A DNA stretch of 64,000 nt. Origin: Prochlorococcaceae cyanobacterium jk18x1bzbins.87. GTDB taxonomy: Bacteria; Cyanobacteriota; Cyanobacteriia; PCC-6307; Cyanobiaceae. Location: the NCBI GenBank assembly GCA_022826535.1, contig JAJDUS010000006.1, positions 1 through 64,000 on the forward strand. The letters are read 5' to 3'. How positions within the stretch are numbered: the first letter of the stretch is position 1; each line of letters starts with the position of its first letter. The position numbers were made by a program, and so were the translations under genes. The notes under the pieces are model-generated. The model ran no database searches. It was not told where the DNA came from and was given only the letters and a program-made list of their open reading frames with translations. Positions 23,090 to 33,881 of the stretch are shown here, one piece after another.

Positions 23090-24349
23090 TCAGGAGAGTT
23101 CAGGGCCATAAAGTCCCCGACGGGCCAACTGGGCGGCGCCGGAGGCAGTGGATGCATGGGGCCGGTTGAGGACGGGGCAACCCAAGGCCTGTTGGCGCAG
23201 TTGCCGCCATGCGGGATTCCGGGCCCCTCCACCCACCGTCAGGACCCGCTCCACAGCCGGGGCGCCCAAGGCTTGCAACCGTGCCCAACCTCGCGCCTCA
23301 ATGGCGGCGATCCCCTCCAATAACCCTTGCAGAAACAAGGCGTCACTCACGGGGCGTGGCTCGAGGCAGGGCATCAGTTGAGGATCATCCACCGGGAACC
23401 GCTCACCGGGGGCAGGGAGGGGCAGGTAATGGAGGCCCGTGGGATGGCGAGGGTCAAGTTGACGGCTCAGGGCAGCGATGGTGGCGCTGTCGAAGAATCG
23501 ACCCAATACCCCACCGCCACTATTGGACGCCCCACCCACCAGCCACTGGCTGCCCATGGGGTGGCTATAGACGCCAGAGCCTTGTAACGGTTCAGAACAC
23601 AACTGCTTCAGGGCCATGGTGGTTCCCAGGACCGTGACCCCATCACCAGGATGGGGATCCACCGCCAGGACGGCAGCATTGCTGTCGGTGGTCCCGGCCA
23701 CCACCTGCGCTGTGATGGGCAGGCCCAGTTGGTGGGCCGCCGGGGAATGGAGGGGACCCAGGACAGTGCCGGAGCGCACCACCCGGGGCAGCAATCCGGA
23801 CCATGGTTGGCTGCCAATGGCGCCACTCCAGCCACCCTGCACCGGATCCCAGCCCAGCTTGAGGCTGTTGTGCATATCTCCCCAGTGCCACTGCCCCAGT
23901 AACCACCCCGTCAGCCACTCCCCCTGGTGGCGGAGGCCATGGGCATGGGGGTGGCGCTGTTTGAGTTCCAGGGCTCTGGCCATGGTCCCGCTTGCCGAAG
24001 CGGCGGGATGGCCCGGTTCCGCCAACCGCTGACACTGGCTGATCCATTGGGGCTGGGGCGCGTTGTAGGGCAAAGCATCCCCTAAGGGATGGCCTTGGGA
24101 ATCCATAGCCAGGAGGGTACCGGAGGTGCCCGCCACCGCCAGACCAGCAACTTGGCGCCGCAGTGGCAACGGGATGGCGCCGCAAAGCTGAATCAATCCC
24201 TGTTGCCATGTTTGGGGCCGCACAAAGGGGCCGGGGTAGGCACAGTTGACTTGATGGTGGAGGTTTCCCCCGGAATCCATGAGGGCCACCCGCAGACCAC
24301 TGGTCCCCAAATCCACCCCCAGGACAAGATGTGTGGCGTCACCTGCCAT
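23090..24349 (-). CDS. FGGY-family carbohydrate kinase
   Basis: LVLGVDLGTSGLRVALMDSGG; GTTDSNAAVLAVDPHPGDGVTVLGTTMALK; RVLTVGGGARNPAWRQLRQQALGCPV. Confidence 0.9.
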   Translation of the reverse strand: MAGDATHLVLGVDLGTSGLRVALMDSGGNLHHQVNCAYPGPFVRPQTWQQGLIQLCGAIPLPLRRQVAGLAVAGTSGTLLAMDSQGHPLGDALPYNAPQPQWISQCQRLAEPGHPAASASGTMARALELKQRHPHAHGLRHQGEWLTGWLLGQWHWGDMHNSLKLGWDPVQGGWSGAIGSQPWSGLLPRVVRSGTVLGPLHSPAAHQLGLPITAQVVAGTTDSNAAVLAVDPHPGDGVTVLGTTMALKQLCSEPLQGSGVYSHPMGSQWLVGGASNSGGGVLGRFFDSATIAALSRQLDPRHPTGLHYLPLPAPGERFPVDDPQLMPCLEPRPVSDALFLQGLLEGIAAIEARGWARLQALGAPAVERVLTVGGGARNPAWRQLRQQALGCPVLNRPHASTASGAAQLARRGLYGPELS

Positions 24350-24526
24350 GACAACCCTGGATTTGATGTCCTCCCCGCTGTGAAGAGGAGAGATTCCTTC
24401 TCCACTGAGAGCTTAAGCACGGCAGCGTTCAGATGGGGTCGCTCCATGGCCCACTGGCGCCTGAGGGACAGTCTGACGCGGACTCCACGAAGGACGACAG
24501 GGCCTGTATCCCGGGACAGCGGGTGT

Positions 24527-25765
24527 TCAGGAGGAATGCGCCATCTGTCGCAGCGTGTTGGCCATGGCCGTCACATCCTCCCAAGGGGCCTGGAGATCCC
24601 TGCGACCAAAATGACCATAGGCAGCGGTGTCCTGGTAAAAACGACCGCCTCGTTCAGCGCAGATGGTGGACAGGCCAAAGTTCCGAATGATGGCCGCTGG
24701 CCGCAGATCAATCTGCTGTTGAACCAGCTCCGTCAACTTCCCACTGCCCAGTTCGCTGGTGCCAAAGGTGTCTACAAGGATCGACACGGGTTGGGCACGG
24801 CCAATGGCGTAGCTGAGTTGCACCTCCACCCGTCTGGCCAGATCCGCTGCGACGATGGACTTGGCCACAAAACGGGCGGCATAGGCTGCTGAGCGATCCA
24901 CCTTGGTGGGATCTTTCCCGGAGAAAGCACCACCCCCATGGCGGGCATAGCCTCCGTAAGTATCAACAATGATCTTGCGGCCGGTCAGTCCGGCATCCCC
25001 CTGGGGTCCGCCAACCACAAACTGACCAGTGGGGTTCACCAGGAATTGGGTGGTGTTCCGCTCAGGCTTGAGGGGGAGATCAGCGGTGGCCGGCTCAACA
25101 ACATGGGTCCAGAGATCGTCGCGGATATGCTCATGGATGGCTTTGGCCTCGCGGAGACCGGCCACCTCGCTGGTGTGTTGGGCGGAGATGAGAATCGTGT
25201 CAATGGCCACCGGCTGATCGTCTTCATAGACCACGCTCACCTGGGTTTTGCCATCCGGCAAGAGATAGTCTAGAAGGCCGGTTTTGCGAACACGGGCCAG
25301 CTGCAACGCCAAGCGATGGGCCAGGCTGATGGGCAGGGGCATCAACTCCGGCGTTTCTTTGCAGGCATAGCCAAACATGATGCCCTGGTCACCGGCCCCT
25401 ACCCTGTCCAGGGGATCCCCGTCATGGTCAACTGCCTCATCGACCCCCTGGGCAATATCCGGCGACTGCTGATCCAAGGCCACCAGAACTGCGCAACTGT
25501 GGGCATCAAAACCACCGGACCGGGCGCTGGTATAGCCGATATCGGCAATCACCCGCCGCACAATGCCAGGGATATCAATGTGGGCCTTGGTCCTTATCTC
25601 ACCCGTGACCAGACAAAGGCCCGTGTTCACAACCGTCTCACAGGCCACACGACTGTTGGGATCGGCGCTGAGCAGGGCATCAAGCACAGCGTCACTCACT
25701 TGGTCGCAGATCTTATCGGGATGTCCCTCAGTGACGGATTCCGAGGTGAACACATAGCGGGCCAT
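24527..25765 (-). CDS. metK: S-adenosylmethionine synthetase
   Basis: [61 protein letters not shown]. Confidence 0.97.
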   Translation of the reverse strand: MARYVFTSESVTEGHPDKICDQVSDAVLDALLSADPNSRVACETVVNTGLCLVTGEIRTKAHIDIPGIVRRVIADIGYTSARSGGFDAHSCAVLVALDQQSPDIAQGVDEAVDHDGDPLDRVGAGDQGIMFGYACKETPELMPLPISLAHRLALQLARVRKTGLLDYLLPDGKTQVSVVYEDDQPVAIDTILISAQHTSEVAGLREAKAIHEHIRDDLWTHVVEPATADLPLKPERNTTQFLVNPTGQFVVGGPQGDAGLTGRKIIVDTYGGYARHGGGAFSGKDPTKVDRSAAYAARFVAKSIVAADLARRVEVQLSYAIGRAQPVSILVDTFGTSELGSGKLTELVQQQIDLRPAAIIRNFGLSTICAERGGRFYQDTAAYGHFGRRDLQAPWEDVTAMANTLRQMAHSS

Positions 25766-25830
25766 GGGGATCCGAGCTCAGGGAGGAGACGCACCATCCC
25801 ATGAACTGACGGGATGGGGCCGGAGGAATT

Positions 25831-26604
25831 TTAAGTGCTGGCCATCAGCGTCACAGCACCCCAGTCTGCCAACAAGGCATCAAAGCCATGGAGCCGGGGG
25901 TGTGTTCGCCAGCCACCGGTGTACCCCACCACCGCACCAACACCTGCTGCACGGGCCATGGCCAAATCCTGGGCCGAATCACCACAGAGGAGACAGTCCT
26001 GCGGGGTAACACCAAGATCACGACAAAGATGAAGGGCAGCTTGGGCCGCTGGCTTGGCTGGCAGCTGGTCCCCACCACGGAAAACTGTGATGGCATTGTC
26101 CAGGTTCCAATGCTGCAGAAAGCCTGCAATACCCTGGCGGCAATCCCCGCTGATGATGCCGCAGGGCAGACCCAGATCCTGGGCGCGACGCAGCAGTTGT
26201 TGAACACCGGGCAACGGTGGGGTGAGTTGGGCTCTGGAAAGATGGTCATCCAGGGGTTGGGCATGGATGGTCTGGGCTTTGGCCAAGGCCTCACTCCAAC
26301 TCAGGCCCACCTGGGTCAGACAGGTGGCCGTGCTGATGAGGTTATGGCCCGCGCTGGCCACAGCCGTGGCCCCACCGGGATCCAGGCCCGACCCCCCCTG
26401 TCCCGCCGATAGCCCGTAGGCCCGCTGCAGGAGATCCACAAGTTGGGGACGCAGACCCATGGGAACCTGCTCGAGCGCCGTGGCCAGGCGGGCCTGGGCC
26501 ATGGCCATGAGAAAGGCTTCGCTGTTGGCAAGGGTACCGTCTTTGTCAAAAAGAATGGCCCGCAGCGGGCCAAAGCGCTGGGGACCAATCTGTAGCCAGG
26601 CCAT
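25831..26604 (-). CDS. HAD-superfamily hydrolase (phosphoglycolate phosphatase-like)
   Basis: ILFDKDGTLANSEAF; GIISGDCRQG; LLCGDSAQDLAMARAAGVGAVVGYTGG. Confidence 0.88.
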   Translation of the reverse strand: MAWLQIGPQRFGPLRAILFDKDGTLANSEAFLMAMAQARLATALEQVPMGLRPQLVDLLQRAYGLSAGQGGSGLDPGGATAVASAGHNLISTATCLTQVGLSWSEALAKAQTIHAQPLDDHLSRAQLTPPLPGVQQLLRRAQDLGLPCGIISGDCRQGIAGFLQHWNLDNAITVFRGGDQLPAKPAAQAALHLCRDLGVTPQDCLLCGDSAQDLAMARAAGVGAVVGYTGGWRTHPRLHGFDALLADWGAVTLMAST

Positions 26605-26616
26605 GGGGGGACTTGC

Positions 26617-27774
26617 CTAGCTTTCGTAGACCATCTCGGTACCCATGGCCACGGGTTCCCCTTCCACTTGCTCTTCCAGCATCTGCTTGTAGAGCGCAGC
26701 CATTTCCTCGGCCCGGTCAAACACTTTCTGGGGATCTGTCAGCATGTCGCCCGGCTCCGGTTCCAGCGCTTTGGTGGATAGGGAAATACGGCCCCGCTCA
26801 GCATCCAGATCAATGATCATGACCTTCAGTTGATCCCCCACATTGAGGACGGCGTGGGACGTCTCAATGTGCTCATGGCTGATCTCGGAGATGTGCAACA
26901 GTCCGCTGACGCCACCGATATCAATAAAGGCGCCATAGGGCTTGATGCCACGCACATTGCCCACCACCACTTCGCCCACTTCCAGGCGATTCATCTTCCG
27001 CTCCACCAGGGCGCGACGGTGGCTGAGCACCAGGCGGTTGCGTTCCTCGTCCACCTCAAGGAACTTGAGGGGGAGCAACTCCTCCACCAACTCCTCCTTG
27101 GGCTTGCGGGTGCTGATGTGGCTGCCGGGGATAAAGCCCCGCAGCCCTTCCACCCGCACCAGGGCCCCTCCCCGGTTGGTGGCAAAAACTTCACTGTAGA
27201 TGGTGGCGTCTTCCTTTTGCAGTTGCCGGACCCGCTCCCAGGCCATCTGGTACTCAATCCGGCGGATGGACAGCATCAGTTGACCATCTTCGTTCTCTTC
27301 CGAGAGGATGAAGAACTCCCGCACATCCCCCGGCTGGAGCACATCCGCCAGGTCCTCCACCCGGTTGATGGAAGCTTCTTGGAGGGGCATGAAGGCCGCG
27401 GTCTTGGCGCCAATATCAATCAGGCTCCCCTTGGGTTCCAGATTAAAGACAGTGCCACTCACAATATCACCAGGGTTGAAGTGGTAGTCGTATTGGCTCA
27501 GCAGCGCTGTGAACTCTTCCATGGTGAAGCCCACATCGTCCAGATCTCTGCTGTCATCTCTGGATTGAGGCCTTTCTTCAGCGGCGACAATGATGCTGTC
27601 GTCCTCCTGCTCGTCAAGGGGCTGCTCGTCAAAGGGAGCAGCATCAATCTCGTCAGACCTTGAGCCTTCCTCAGCGTCTTCCTCGGCAGGATCCAGGGTG
27701 TTTGTTGGAAGATCAGCGGATGGGGTGACGTTCAGTGGATGGTCGTCAGAACTGGAAGTGGGTGTGGAAACCAT
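26617..27774 (-). CDS. rpsA: 30S ribosomal protein S1
   Basis: Repeated S1 domains: GDIVSGTVFNLEPKGSLIDIGAKTAAFMP and VVVGNVRGIKPYGAFIDIGGVSGLLHISEISHEHIETSHAVLNVGDQLKV. Confidence 0.95.
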   Translation of the reverse strand: MVSTPTSSSDDHPLNVTPSADLPTNTLDPAEEDAEEGSRSDEIDAAPFDEQPLDEQEDDSIIVAAEERPQSRDDSRDLDDVGFTMEEFTALLSQYDYHFNPGDIVSGTVFNLEPKGSLIDIGAKTAAFMPLQEASINRVEDLADVLQPGDVREFFILSEENEDGQLMLSIRRIEYQMAWERVRQLQKEDATIYSEVFATNRGGALVRVEGLRGFIPGSHISTRKPKEELVEELLPLKFLEVDEERNRLVLSHRRALVERKMNRLEVGEVVVGNVRGIKPYGAFIDIGGVSGLLHISEISHEHIETSHAVLNVGDQLKVMIIDLDAERGRISLSTKALEPEPGDMLTDPQKVFDRAEEMAALYKQMLEEQVEGEPVAMGTEMVYES

Positions 27775-27866
27775 TGACTGGGCGGCAGCCTGCCGGGGGC
27801 AGGGCGAAAACTGTGAAGATCCCTGGCGACTGCCGCACCGCCATGACCAGCATTTACCTTAGCAAC

Positions 27867-28367
27867 TTACGGTTCTGGCGTTGAGAGGTTTGGGCGCAGC
27901 CGCAACGCTTCCCCACTCCGCTTCTTCAGAAGTTGGAGGATGGCTGAAAAGTCTTCCACACTGGCAAATTGACCATAGACCGAGGCAAAACGAATGTAGG
28001 CCACATCACTGAGTTGGCCCAGCCTGTCCAGCACCAGTTCCCCCAGGTCCTTACTGGTAATTTCCCTGTAATTACGCTGCTGAAGGAGATTTTCCACATC
28101 CTCAACGATGAGATTGACCTGCTCCGGCGTGACTGTTGTTTTTTCACAGGCTTGGCTCAGGCCATGGAAAACCTTGCTGCGACTAAATGACTCACGTCTA
28201 CCATCGCGCTTGACCACTGTCAGTGGAATGACTTCGACCCGCTCATAGGTGGTAAAACGCTCATGACAGCGAAGACACACACGGCGGCGACGCACACTGC
28301 GGCCGAGGTCAGCGGAACGTGACTCAAGTACGTGGCTTTCTGGATGCCGACAGGCTGGACACTGCAT
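27867..28367 (-). CDS. nrdR: transcriptional repressor NrdR
   Basis: MQCPACRHPESHVLESRSADLGRSVRRRRVCLRCHERFTTYERVEVIPLTVVKRDGRRESFSRSKV. Confidence 0.96.
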   Translation of the reverse strand: MQCPACRHPESHVLESRSADLGRSVRRRRVCLRCHERFTTYERVEVIPLTVVKRDGRRESFSRSKVFHGLSQACEKTTVTPEQVNLIVEDVENLLQQRNYREITSKDLGELVLDRLGQLSDVAYIRFASVYGQFASVEDFSAILQLLKKRSGEALRLRPNLSTPEP

Positions 28368-28583
28368 CAGGGCTGTTTAAGCCATGGGGAAAGTATAGAC
28401 ACCAGTCGCACCATCTCCTGCCAATGCCCCAAGCAGAGTTGACAGCGGTTGGCGGCACCAGCTTCATTCCAGCCACACGTTGCTGCTTGTGATCAGGGTT
28501 GATCATCCTGGAATGCCATTGGCCATTCAGTTTATTCAGGGGCTGGGCTTTCTTAACAATTTTAAGGGTCGGAACCAATAGAA

Positions 28584-28610
28584 AAAGCCCCAACCGTTAC
28601 GGTGGGGCCT
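28584..28610 (-). terminator. Rho-independent terminator downstream of psbB-psbT
   Basis: aaaaaGCCCCaACCGttaCGGTGGGGC: stem-loop followed by U-run when read on the minus strand. Confidence 0.7.
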
Positions 28611-28642
28611 GAACAAGGCTGCTGATTTCAGCAGGGGGCCAT

Positions 28643-28738
28643 CTATTTGCCGATTTTGGGAGGATCCCGGAAGACAATGGCAAAGAACAGTGTGGAGAGG
28701 GCCAGGAAGAGAATGAGGATGTAGGAGAGAGATTCCAT
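28643..28738 (-). CDS. psbT: photosystem II protein PsbT
   Basis: [31 protein letters not shown], directly downstream of psbB; absent from the ORF track because of length. Confidence 0.95.
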   Translation of the reverse strand: MESLSYILILFLALSTLFFAIVFRDPPKIGK

Positions 28739-28754
28739 GTTGGGCTCCTAGGGT

Positions 28755-30317
28755 TCAGCGAATGGGTGTTCCAGTTTGGGACGGAGTCGCCTCTGCGGGA
28801 AGGCGGCGGGTGGATTCGTCACCAAGTTTGCGGAACAGGCCAAATTCCACCTGATCTCCCAGATCGGGATCAATGCCGGCGAACACATCCCGATAGAGGG
28901 TGCGTGCCCCGTGCCAGATGTGGCCAAAGAAGAAGAGCAGGGCAAAGCAGGCATGGCCAAAGGTGAACCAGGCCCGGGTGGAACTGTGGAAGGTGCCGTC
29001 GGAGTGATAGCGCTCCAGATCGAATGCAAAGGGCTCACCCAGTTGGGCGGCCCGCGCCAATTTCCTCACCTCGGCAGGATCCGTGACAGTTTCCCCGTTG
29101 CGTTCACCGCCATAGACATTGGCCGTGACACCTGTCTGCTCGAAGGAATAGCGCGCCTCAGCCCGGCGGAAGGGAATATCAGCCTGAACCATCCCGTCGC
29201 TGTCTTCCAGAACCACCGGGAAGTTCTCGAAGAAATTGGGCAGACGCCGCACAGACAACTCCCGGCCTTCCCCATCGGTAAAGACCGGATGGCCCAACCA
29301 GCCTGTGGCCAAGCCATCCCCATTGACCATGGGACCGACGCGGAAGAGGCCGCCCTTGGCAGGGCTGTTGCCCACATAGTCATAAAAGGCAAGCTGCTCA
29401 GGAATGGTGGACCAGGCCTCCTCCCGTGTTGCCCCATTGGCTTCTTCCACCGCCACCCTGCGGTTGATCTCCTGCTGGAAGTAGTTCTGGTCCCATTGGT
29501 AGCGGCTGGGACCAAACAACTCAATGGGGTTGGCCGCGCTGCCGTACCACATGGTTCCGGCCACAACAAAGGCGGCAAAGAACACCGCGGCGATGGCGCT
29601 GGACAACACCGTCTCGATGTTGCCCATGCGTAGGGCCCGGTAGAGGCGTTGGGGGGGGCGGCTGGTGATATGGAAAACACCGGCGATGATGCCAACAATG
29701 CCGGCGGCAATATGGTGGGCCACGATCCCACCGGGATTGAAGGGGTTAAACCCGCCAGGACCCCAGTCCGGTTGCACAGGCTCCACATGTCCGGTGAGGC
29801 CGTAGGGGTCGGAGATCCACATCCCCGGACCAAAAACACCGGTCAGGTGGAAGGCGCCAAAGGAAAAGCAGCCCAGTCCGGCCAGAAGCAGATGGATGCC
29901 AAAAATCTTGGGCAGGTCAAGGGCTGGTTCACCGGTTCTGGGGTCGTACCAGATCTCCAGATCCCAGAAGGTCCAATGCCAGATGGCGGCCAGGAACATC
30001 AAGCCGCTAAACACGATGTGGGCCGTGGCCACGCCTTCAAAACTCCAAAAGCCCGGATCTACGCCCGTGGCACCGGTGACATCCCAGCCACTCCAGCTTC
30101 CCGTGACGCCAAGACGGGACATGAAGGGCAAAACGAACATGCCCTGACGCCACATGGGATTCAGGACTGGATCAGAAGGATCAAAGACGGCCAGTTCGTA
30201 TAGGGCCATCGAGCCCGCCCAGCCGGCGACAAGAGCGGTGTGCATGATGTGGACGGCTAACAGCCGACCCGGGTCGTTGATAACAACCGTATGCACCCGA
30301 TACCAGGGCAATCCCAT
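28755..30317 (-). CDS. psbB: photosystem II CP47 chlorophyll apoprotein
   Basis: [71 protein letters not shown]. Confidence 0.98.
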   Translation of the reverse strand: MGLPWYRVHTVVINDPGRLLAVHIMHTALVAGWAGSMALYELAVFDPSDPVLNPMWRQGMFVLPFMSRLGVTGSWSGWDVTGATGVDPGFWSFEGVATAHIVFSGLMFLAAIWHWTFWDLEIWYDPRTGEPALDLPKIFGIHLLLAGLGCFSFGAFHLTGVFGPGMWISDPYGLTGHVEPVQPDWGPGGFNPFNPGGIVAHHIAAGIVGIIAGVFHITSRPPQRLYRALRMGNIETVLSSAIAAVFFAAFVVAGTMWYGSAANPIELFGPSRYQWDQNYFQQEINRRVAVEEANGATREEAWSTIPEQLAFYDYVGNSPAKGGLFRVGPMVNGDGLATGWLGHPVFTDGEGRELSVRRLPNFFENFPVVLEDSDGMVQADIPFRRAEARYSFEQTGVTANVYGGERNGETVTDPAEVRKLARAAQLGEPFAFDLERYHSDGTFHSSTRAWFTFGHACFALLFFFGHIWHGARTLYRDVFAGIDPDLGDQVEFGLFRKLGDESTRRLPAEATPSQTGTPIR

Positions 30318-30540
30318 TGTTGGTTCCAGGGGTGATCTGCGAGAAGTGGAGAACCAGATGGCTCTGGTTCAAGGGAGAGCGACCGATGGCCGATCAGGGC
30401 ACCAATGTAAGAGCAAGACCGTGGCCCTGGGCTGCCCCCGTCGTGAACTGCAACCTGGCCCGTAACACACGCCTCAACCTGTCTCACCTCGCACTCATCA
30501 GGGGCTTCTGTCCAGAATCGTCTTTCCCCCCCTCTCAACC

Positions 30541-31005
30541 ATGGTCACCATCCACTTCTTGCGAGAACAACTGGATATTGACTGCCCCGCTGGCGTCATT
30601 CTGAGGGATGTGGCCCTGGATGCCGGCATTGAACTCTATGGCCTCAAAGGCAAGCTGGGCAATTGTGGCGGCTGCGGTCAGTGCAGCACCTGCTTTGTGG
30701 CCGTGGCTGGCCAGGACGAGGACACCTGTCTCACCCCACGGACGGCGCCGGAGCAACGCTTCCTCAAGAAACGGCCTCCAAATTGGCGCCTCGCCTGTCA
30801 AGCGGTGATTCGGAATTCCCTGGTGGTGGTGACCCGTCCCCAGATGGGTTGGCCTGGCGGTGATGAGGCCCTGGCTGCTGCCGTGAACGCCATGCCCATG
30901 AACGCTGTGCCGAGTGCTAAGGATAGTGAGCCAGATGATCACAAGGGCCCAGGTCAGGATGATGATGGCGCTGAGGCTGGAATTGAGAGCGGAGAGCAGG
31001 ACTGA
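30541..31005 (+). CDS. 2Fe-2S ferredoxin-like protein with acidic C-terminal extension
   Basis: KLGNCGGCGQCSTCFVAVAG...RTAPEQRFLKKRPPNWRLACQAVIRNSLVVVTRPQ; tail EPDDHKGPGQDDDGAEAGIESGEQD. Confidence 0.87.
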   Translation: MVTIHFLREQLDIDCPAGVILRDVALDAGIELYGLKGKLGNCGGCGQCSTCFVAVAGQDEDTCLTPRTAPEQRFLKKRPPNWRLACQAVIRNSLVVVTRPQMGWPGGDEALAAAVNAMPMNAVPSAKDSEPDDHKGPGQDDDGAEAGIESGEQD

Positions 31006-31358
31006 GGGCTTGCTTGACCACCGGCTCTGCCCTGAGACACAAGGCCGGTCCTGAAGGACAGCTTTTGTGTGCTGCACCGCCCTGGACATGTGAGCGCCCT
31101 CGGCACCCCCCGCTGCCAGGCTGGCGGGCTGGCGGAGAGGTACAACAAAACAGGTGTGGAGCCTACGTCAGCCTGTCTCAGGCAGCAGCCGGCCATGAAG
31201 CGTCACCCCCCCTGAACGTTGAGTGCTCAAGCTCTCGGCGAAGCAGGGACTCTCTGTCCTTCAGGGCGGGGAGGAGGTCAAAAACTGCAAAGCCCATGGT
31301 TGCCAGTCCGCTGCCCATGGGCCGTAATGGTAGGCTCACCTTGCTCTGCCCTTCTCGG

Positions 31359-31463
31359 ATGGAAACGAACCCCCTGGGTTTCATCACCAGCCTTTTATTC
31401 GTCCTGGTGCCGGCCCTGTTCCTTGTCATTCTTTACATCCAGACCAACAAGCCACAGACCTGA
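31359..31463 (+). CDS. psbM: photosystem II protein PsbM
   Basis: METNPLGFITSLLFVLVPALFLVILYIQTNKPQT*. Confidence 0.94.
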   Translation: METNPLGFITSLLFVLVPALFLVILYIQTNKPQT

Positions 31464-31525
31464 CCGCTGACCATCCCGATGGCCTCAGTCAGGCGGACCA
31501 GGTCCGTGAGAGTTGGCCATGGGAG

Positions 31526-31906
31526 CTAGCCGTTACAAGTTGGTTGGTGGAGCGGGCGACGCATCCCCAGTCTGGATACGCCGTGGCGCCCGATTCGTAG
31601 GACGGCACGGCCGATCATGTCTTCCCGTCCCACATCTCCCATGTGGTTGCTGTCCGTGGATAGGGGAGAAAGTCCATGGAGCCTGAAATGTCCCGGCCTG
31701 ACTTCTTCGCCGAGGAGCTTAATGATGGTTCCCAGGCGCTGGTGGCGAACAATGACAATCCTTCCAGCGGAGGGATTGTTAATCGGCAAGAGCCGGCAAA
31801 AAAGGACGAAGTCCCCATCCTCCAGTGCCGGCACCATGCTGAGCCCCGATACACGAACAACCCCGAAGCCCAGCAGTGTCCCAATGCCTTGAATCAGGCG
31901 GATCAA
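31526..31906 (-). CDS. sodX: nickel-type superoxide dismutase maturation protease (S26-like)
   Basis: VVRVSGLSMVPALEDGDFVLF...GRIVIVRHQ...HGLSPLSTDSNHMGDVGREDMIGRAVLRI; TTG start overlaps the sodN stop. Confidence 0.88.
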   Translation of the reverse strand: MIRLIQGIGTLLGFGVVRVSGLSMVPALEDGDFVLFCRLLPINNPSAGRIVIVRHQRLGTIIKLLGEEVRPGHFRLHGLSPLSTDSNHMGDVGREDMIGRAVLRIGRHGVSRLGMRRPLHQPTCNG

Positions 31907-32403
31907 AGCACCGGATAGACCACCTCAAGGCTGGGTGGGTAAGGACAGGTTTTCCTTGTGATCTTGATGCCCTTGGTTGCCCAGAACATCTCGGCAAACT
32001 GGTTGACCGCGTCCACCAGTGCTTCCCCATCAGCGCGGTTGACGCCTTGCTTGCAGGCGCCACCCAGCAACATGATTTTGTGAACCACATTGTTGGCTTC
32101 CGGGAACGCCTCAAACTGGGGCGCCTTGAAATAGTCACCCCAGATGATCCGCACCTCGTGCTTTACCTTCTCCGCTTCCTCCTCCTTGCGCATGATGCAC
32201 CGGGCAACGCTGTTTTGGGTCGCCAGGGATGTCATGCCGCCGCCTTCGGACTTCTCCTTCATGATGTCCATCAAGCGCACAACCGATAGGGCTGCGATCA
32301 AGGCTGTGGAAGGATCATAGATCTTGCAAGGGATGTCGCAATGGGCTTCAGCCCGGGGGAATGGCTTGGTGGCGTCCAGAGACTGCAGAAGACTGTGAAG
32401 CAT
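31903..32403 (-). CDS. sodN: nickel superoxide dismutase
   Basis: Ni-hook HCDIPCKIYDP after a short propeptide (AEA|HCDIPC); C-terminal four-helix sequence. Confidence 0.94.
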   Translation of the reverse strand: MLHSLLQSLDATKPFPRAEAHCDIPCKIYDPSTALIAALSVVRLMDIMKEKSEGGGMTSLATQNSVARCIMRKEEEAEKVKHEVRIIWGDYFKAPQFEAFPEANNVVHKIMLLGGACKQGVNRADGEALVDAVNQFAEMFWATKGIKITRKTCPYPPSLEVVYPVL

Positions 32404-32750
32404 GGTTTCCTTCCTGGCCTGGTTCATTCTGTTGGCATGGGATCGTTGCTGGCAAGGGGAACGCGACGACCTGAGAACAGATGTTATCAGGTCTTGCCCT
32501 GAAGCGTCTCGGTTCAGGGGGTTTCCTCTTGCTACCTTTGGCCCATTGGTTGTTCGTGCCGGATTCGGCCAAGTGGGACAGCAACCGAAACCCCATCAGG
32601 GCCAGGCCGTGATGGGGGCAGCTCTTGGCGTGCATCTCCAGCGGACTCAGCCGCCTTAAGACAGGGGCGCTCTAGCAGAACCTTGAGATGGGGGCGGCGC
32701 CATGGGGTTGCCGCCAGGCTAGAGTTTCGGCAATTGGGTCCTTCAGGTCT

Positions 32751-33881
32751 ATGGGGTGGGCGTTCCGCCGAAGAATCAAGATCATACCTGGCGTCTCCAT
32801 CAACATGAGCAAGAGGGGCATCAGCTCCAACGTGGGGGTCAGAGGCGCATCCCTCACCTTCAGTTCGGATGGTGTCTACCAAAACCTGGGTTTCCCAGGA
32901 ACAGGCATCTACAGCAGGGAGAAGATCGGTGCATACCGCAGGCAAGGGTCCGCCAGCCCAAGGGATCAAAGCCATGACTCCCCAACGCTGGATCCTGTCC
33001 AGCAGGCCCCCGACTCTTCCTTCATGAGTGCGGATCCCCTTGAGGTCACCAGTGAAGGGCTGCTCGGTCTCCAACAAGCCGTCATCGATGCCAGCCGGCA
33101 GAGGGAAGAGCTGGGGAAGGATGTTGCCTCCATCAACCAGTCACTCGTCTCCCTGAATCGGGTGGCTCTGCTGGCCAAGGTGTGCCTGCTCTACTTCTTT
33201 GTGGCCCCTATCAGGAAGAGCCTTCAATCCGGCATCAAGGCAAGACGAGAAGCGCTTGCAGAAATCCACCAATCCATCGAGAACTCGTCAGTCAGTCTTT
33301 CCATCGCAATGGACGATGATTGTCGCGCTTCCTTCAGGGCCTATGGGAACGCTTTTGACAGATTGTCCAAGTGCCAGTTCGCATGGGATCTTACCTCTGC
33401 CAGCACTGTGGATCAGGTGCGATCCAGATCCGCCACATCCATCAGTTTCGACAGATGCCTTACCCGGTGCCACCGCAAGGCCCTGCCTGGCATCACATCC
33501 CCTGAGCCGCCCCTCGTCTTCCTAAATCGCAATGGGGCAGACATCTACATCTATCCAGGATTTTTCGTCATGTATGACTCTCCATCCAGCATGGGGATCC
33601 TGGATATGGCTGAACTGGAGGTGGATTACAAAACTAACTGCTTCATTGAGCAGGAGACCATCCCTCAAGACAGCAAAAGAGTGGGGGAGGCCTGGGAAAA
33701 ATCCAATAAGGATGGGAGCAGGGACAAGCGTTACTCGGAGAACCGACAGTTCCCTGTCATGGAGTATGGAGAAGTCACCTTCAGGTCCGGATCAGGGATC
33801 CATGAGAAGTACATGTTCAGCAATGCTGAGGCCGCAAAAAACTTTGTCGATTCACTTCTGGAATTCAAGAATATGATTTAG
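32751..33881 (+). CDS. DUF4236 domain-containing protein
   Basis: N-terminus MGWAFRRRIKIIPGVSINMSKRGISSNVGVRGASLTFSSDGVYQNLGFPGTGIYS matches the DUF4236 signature; long uncharacterised C-terminal part. Confidence 0.8.
   Translation: MGWAFRRRIKIIPGVSINMSKRGISSNVGVRGASLTFSSDGVYQNLGFPGTGIYSREKIGAYRRQGSASPRDQSHDSPTLDPVQQAPDSSFMSADPLEVTSEGLLGLQQAVIDASRQREELGKDVASINQSLVSLNRVALLAKVCLLYFFVAPIRKSLQSGIKARREALAEIHQSIENSSVSLSIAMDDDCRASFRAYGNAFDRLSKCQFAWDLTSASTVDQVRSRSATSISFDRCLTRCHRKALPGITSPEPPLVFLNRNGADIYIYPGFFVMYDSPSSMGILDMAELEVDYKTNCFIEQETIPQDSKRVGEAWEKSNKDGSRDKRYSENRQFPVMEYGEVTFRSGSGIHEKYMFSNAEAAKNFVDSLLEFKNMI

Noticed and set aside
30535-31089. Minus-strand ORF containing a strong TM-like stretch (SSLSAIIILTWALVIIWLTILSTRH) antisense to the ferredoxin tail
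   Set aside because: Antisense of GAT/GAC/GAG codons reads as Ile/Val/Leu, so an acidic tail automatically yields a hydrophobic antisense peptide; no convincing start codon next to the TM stretch
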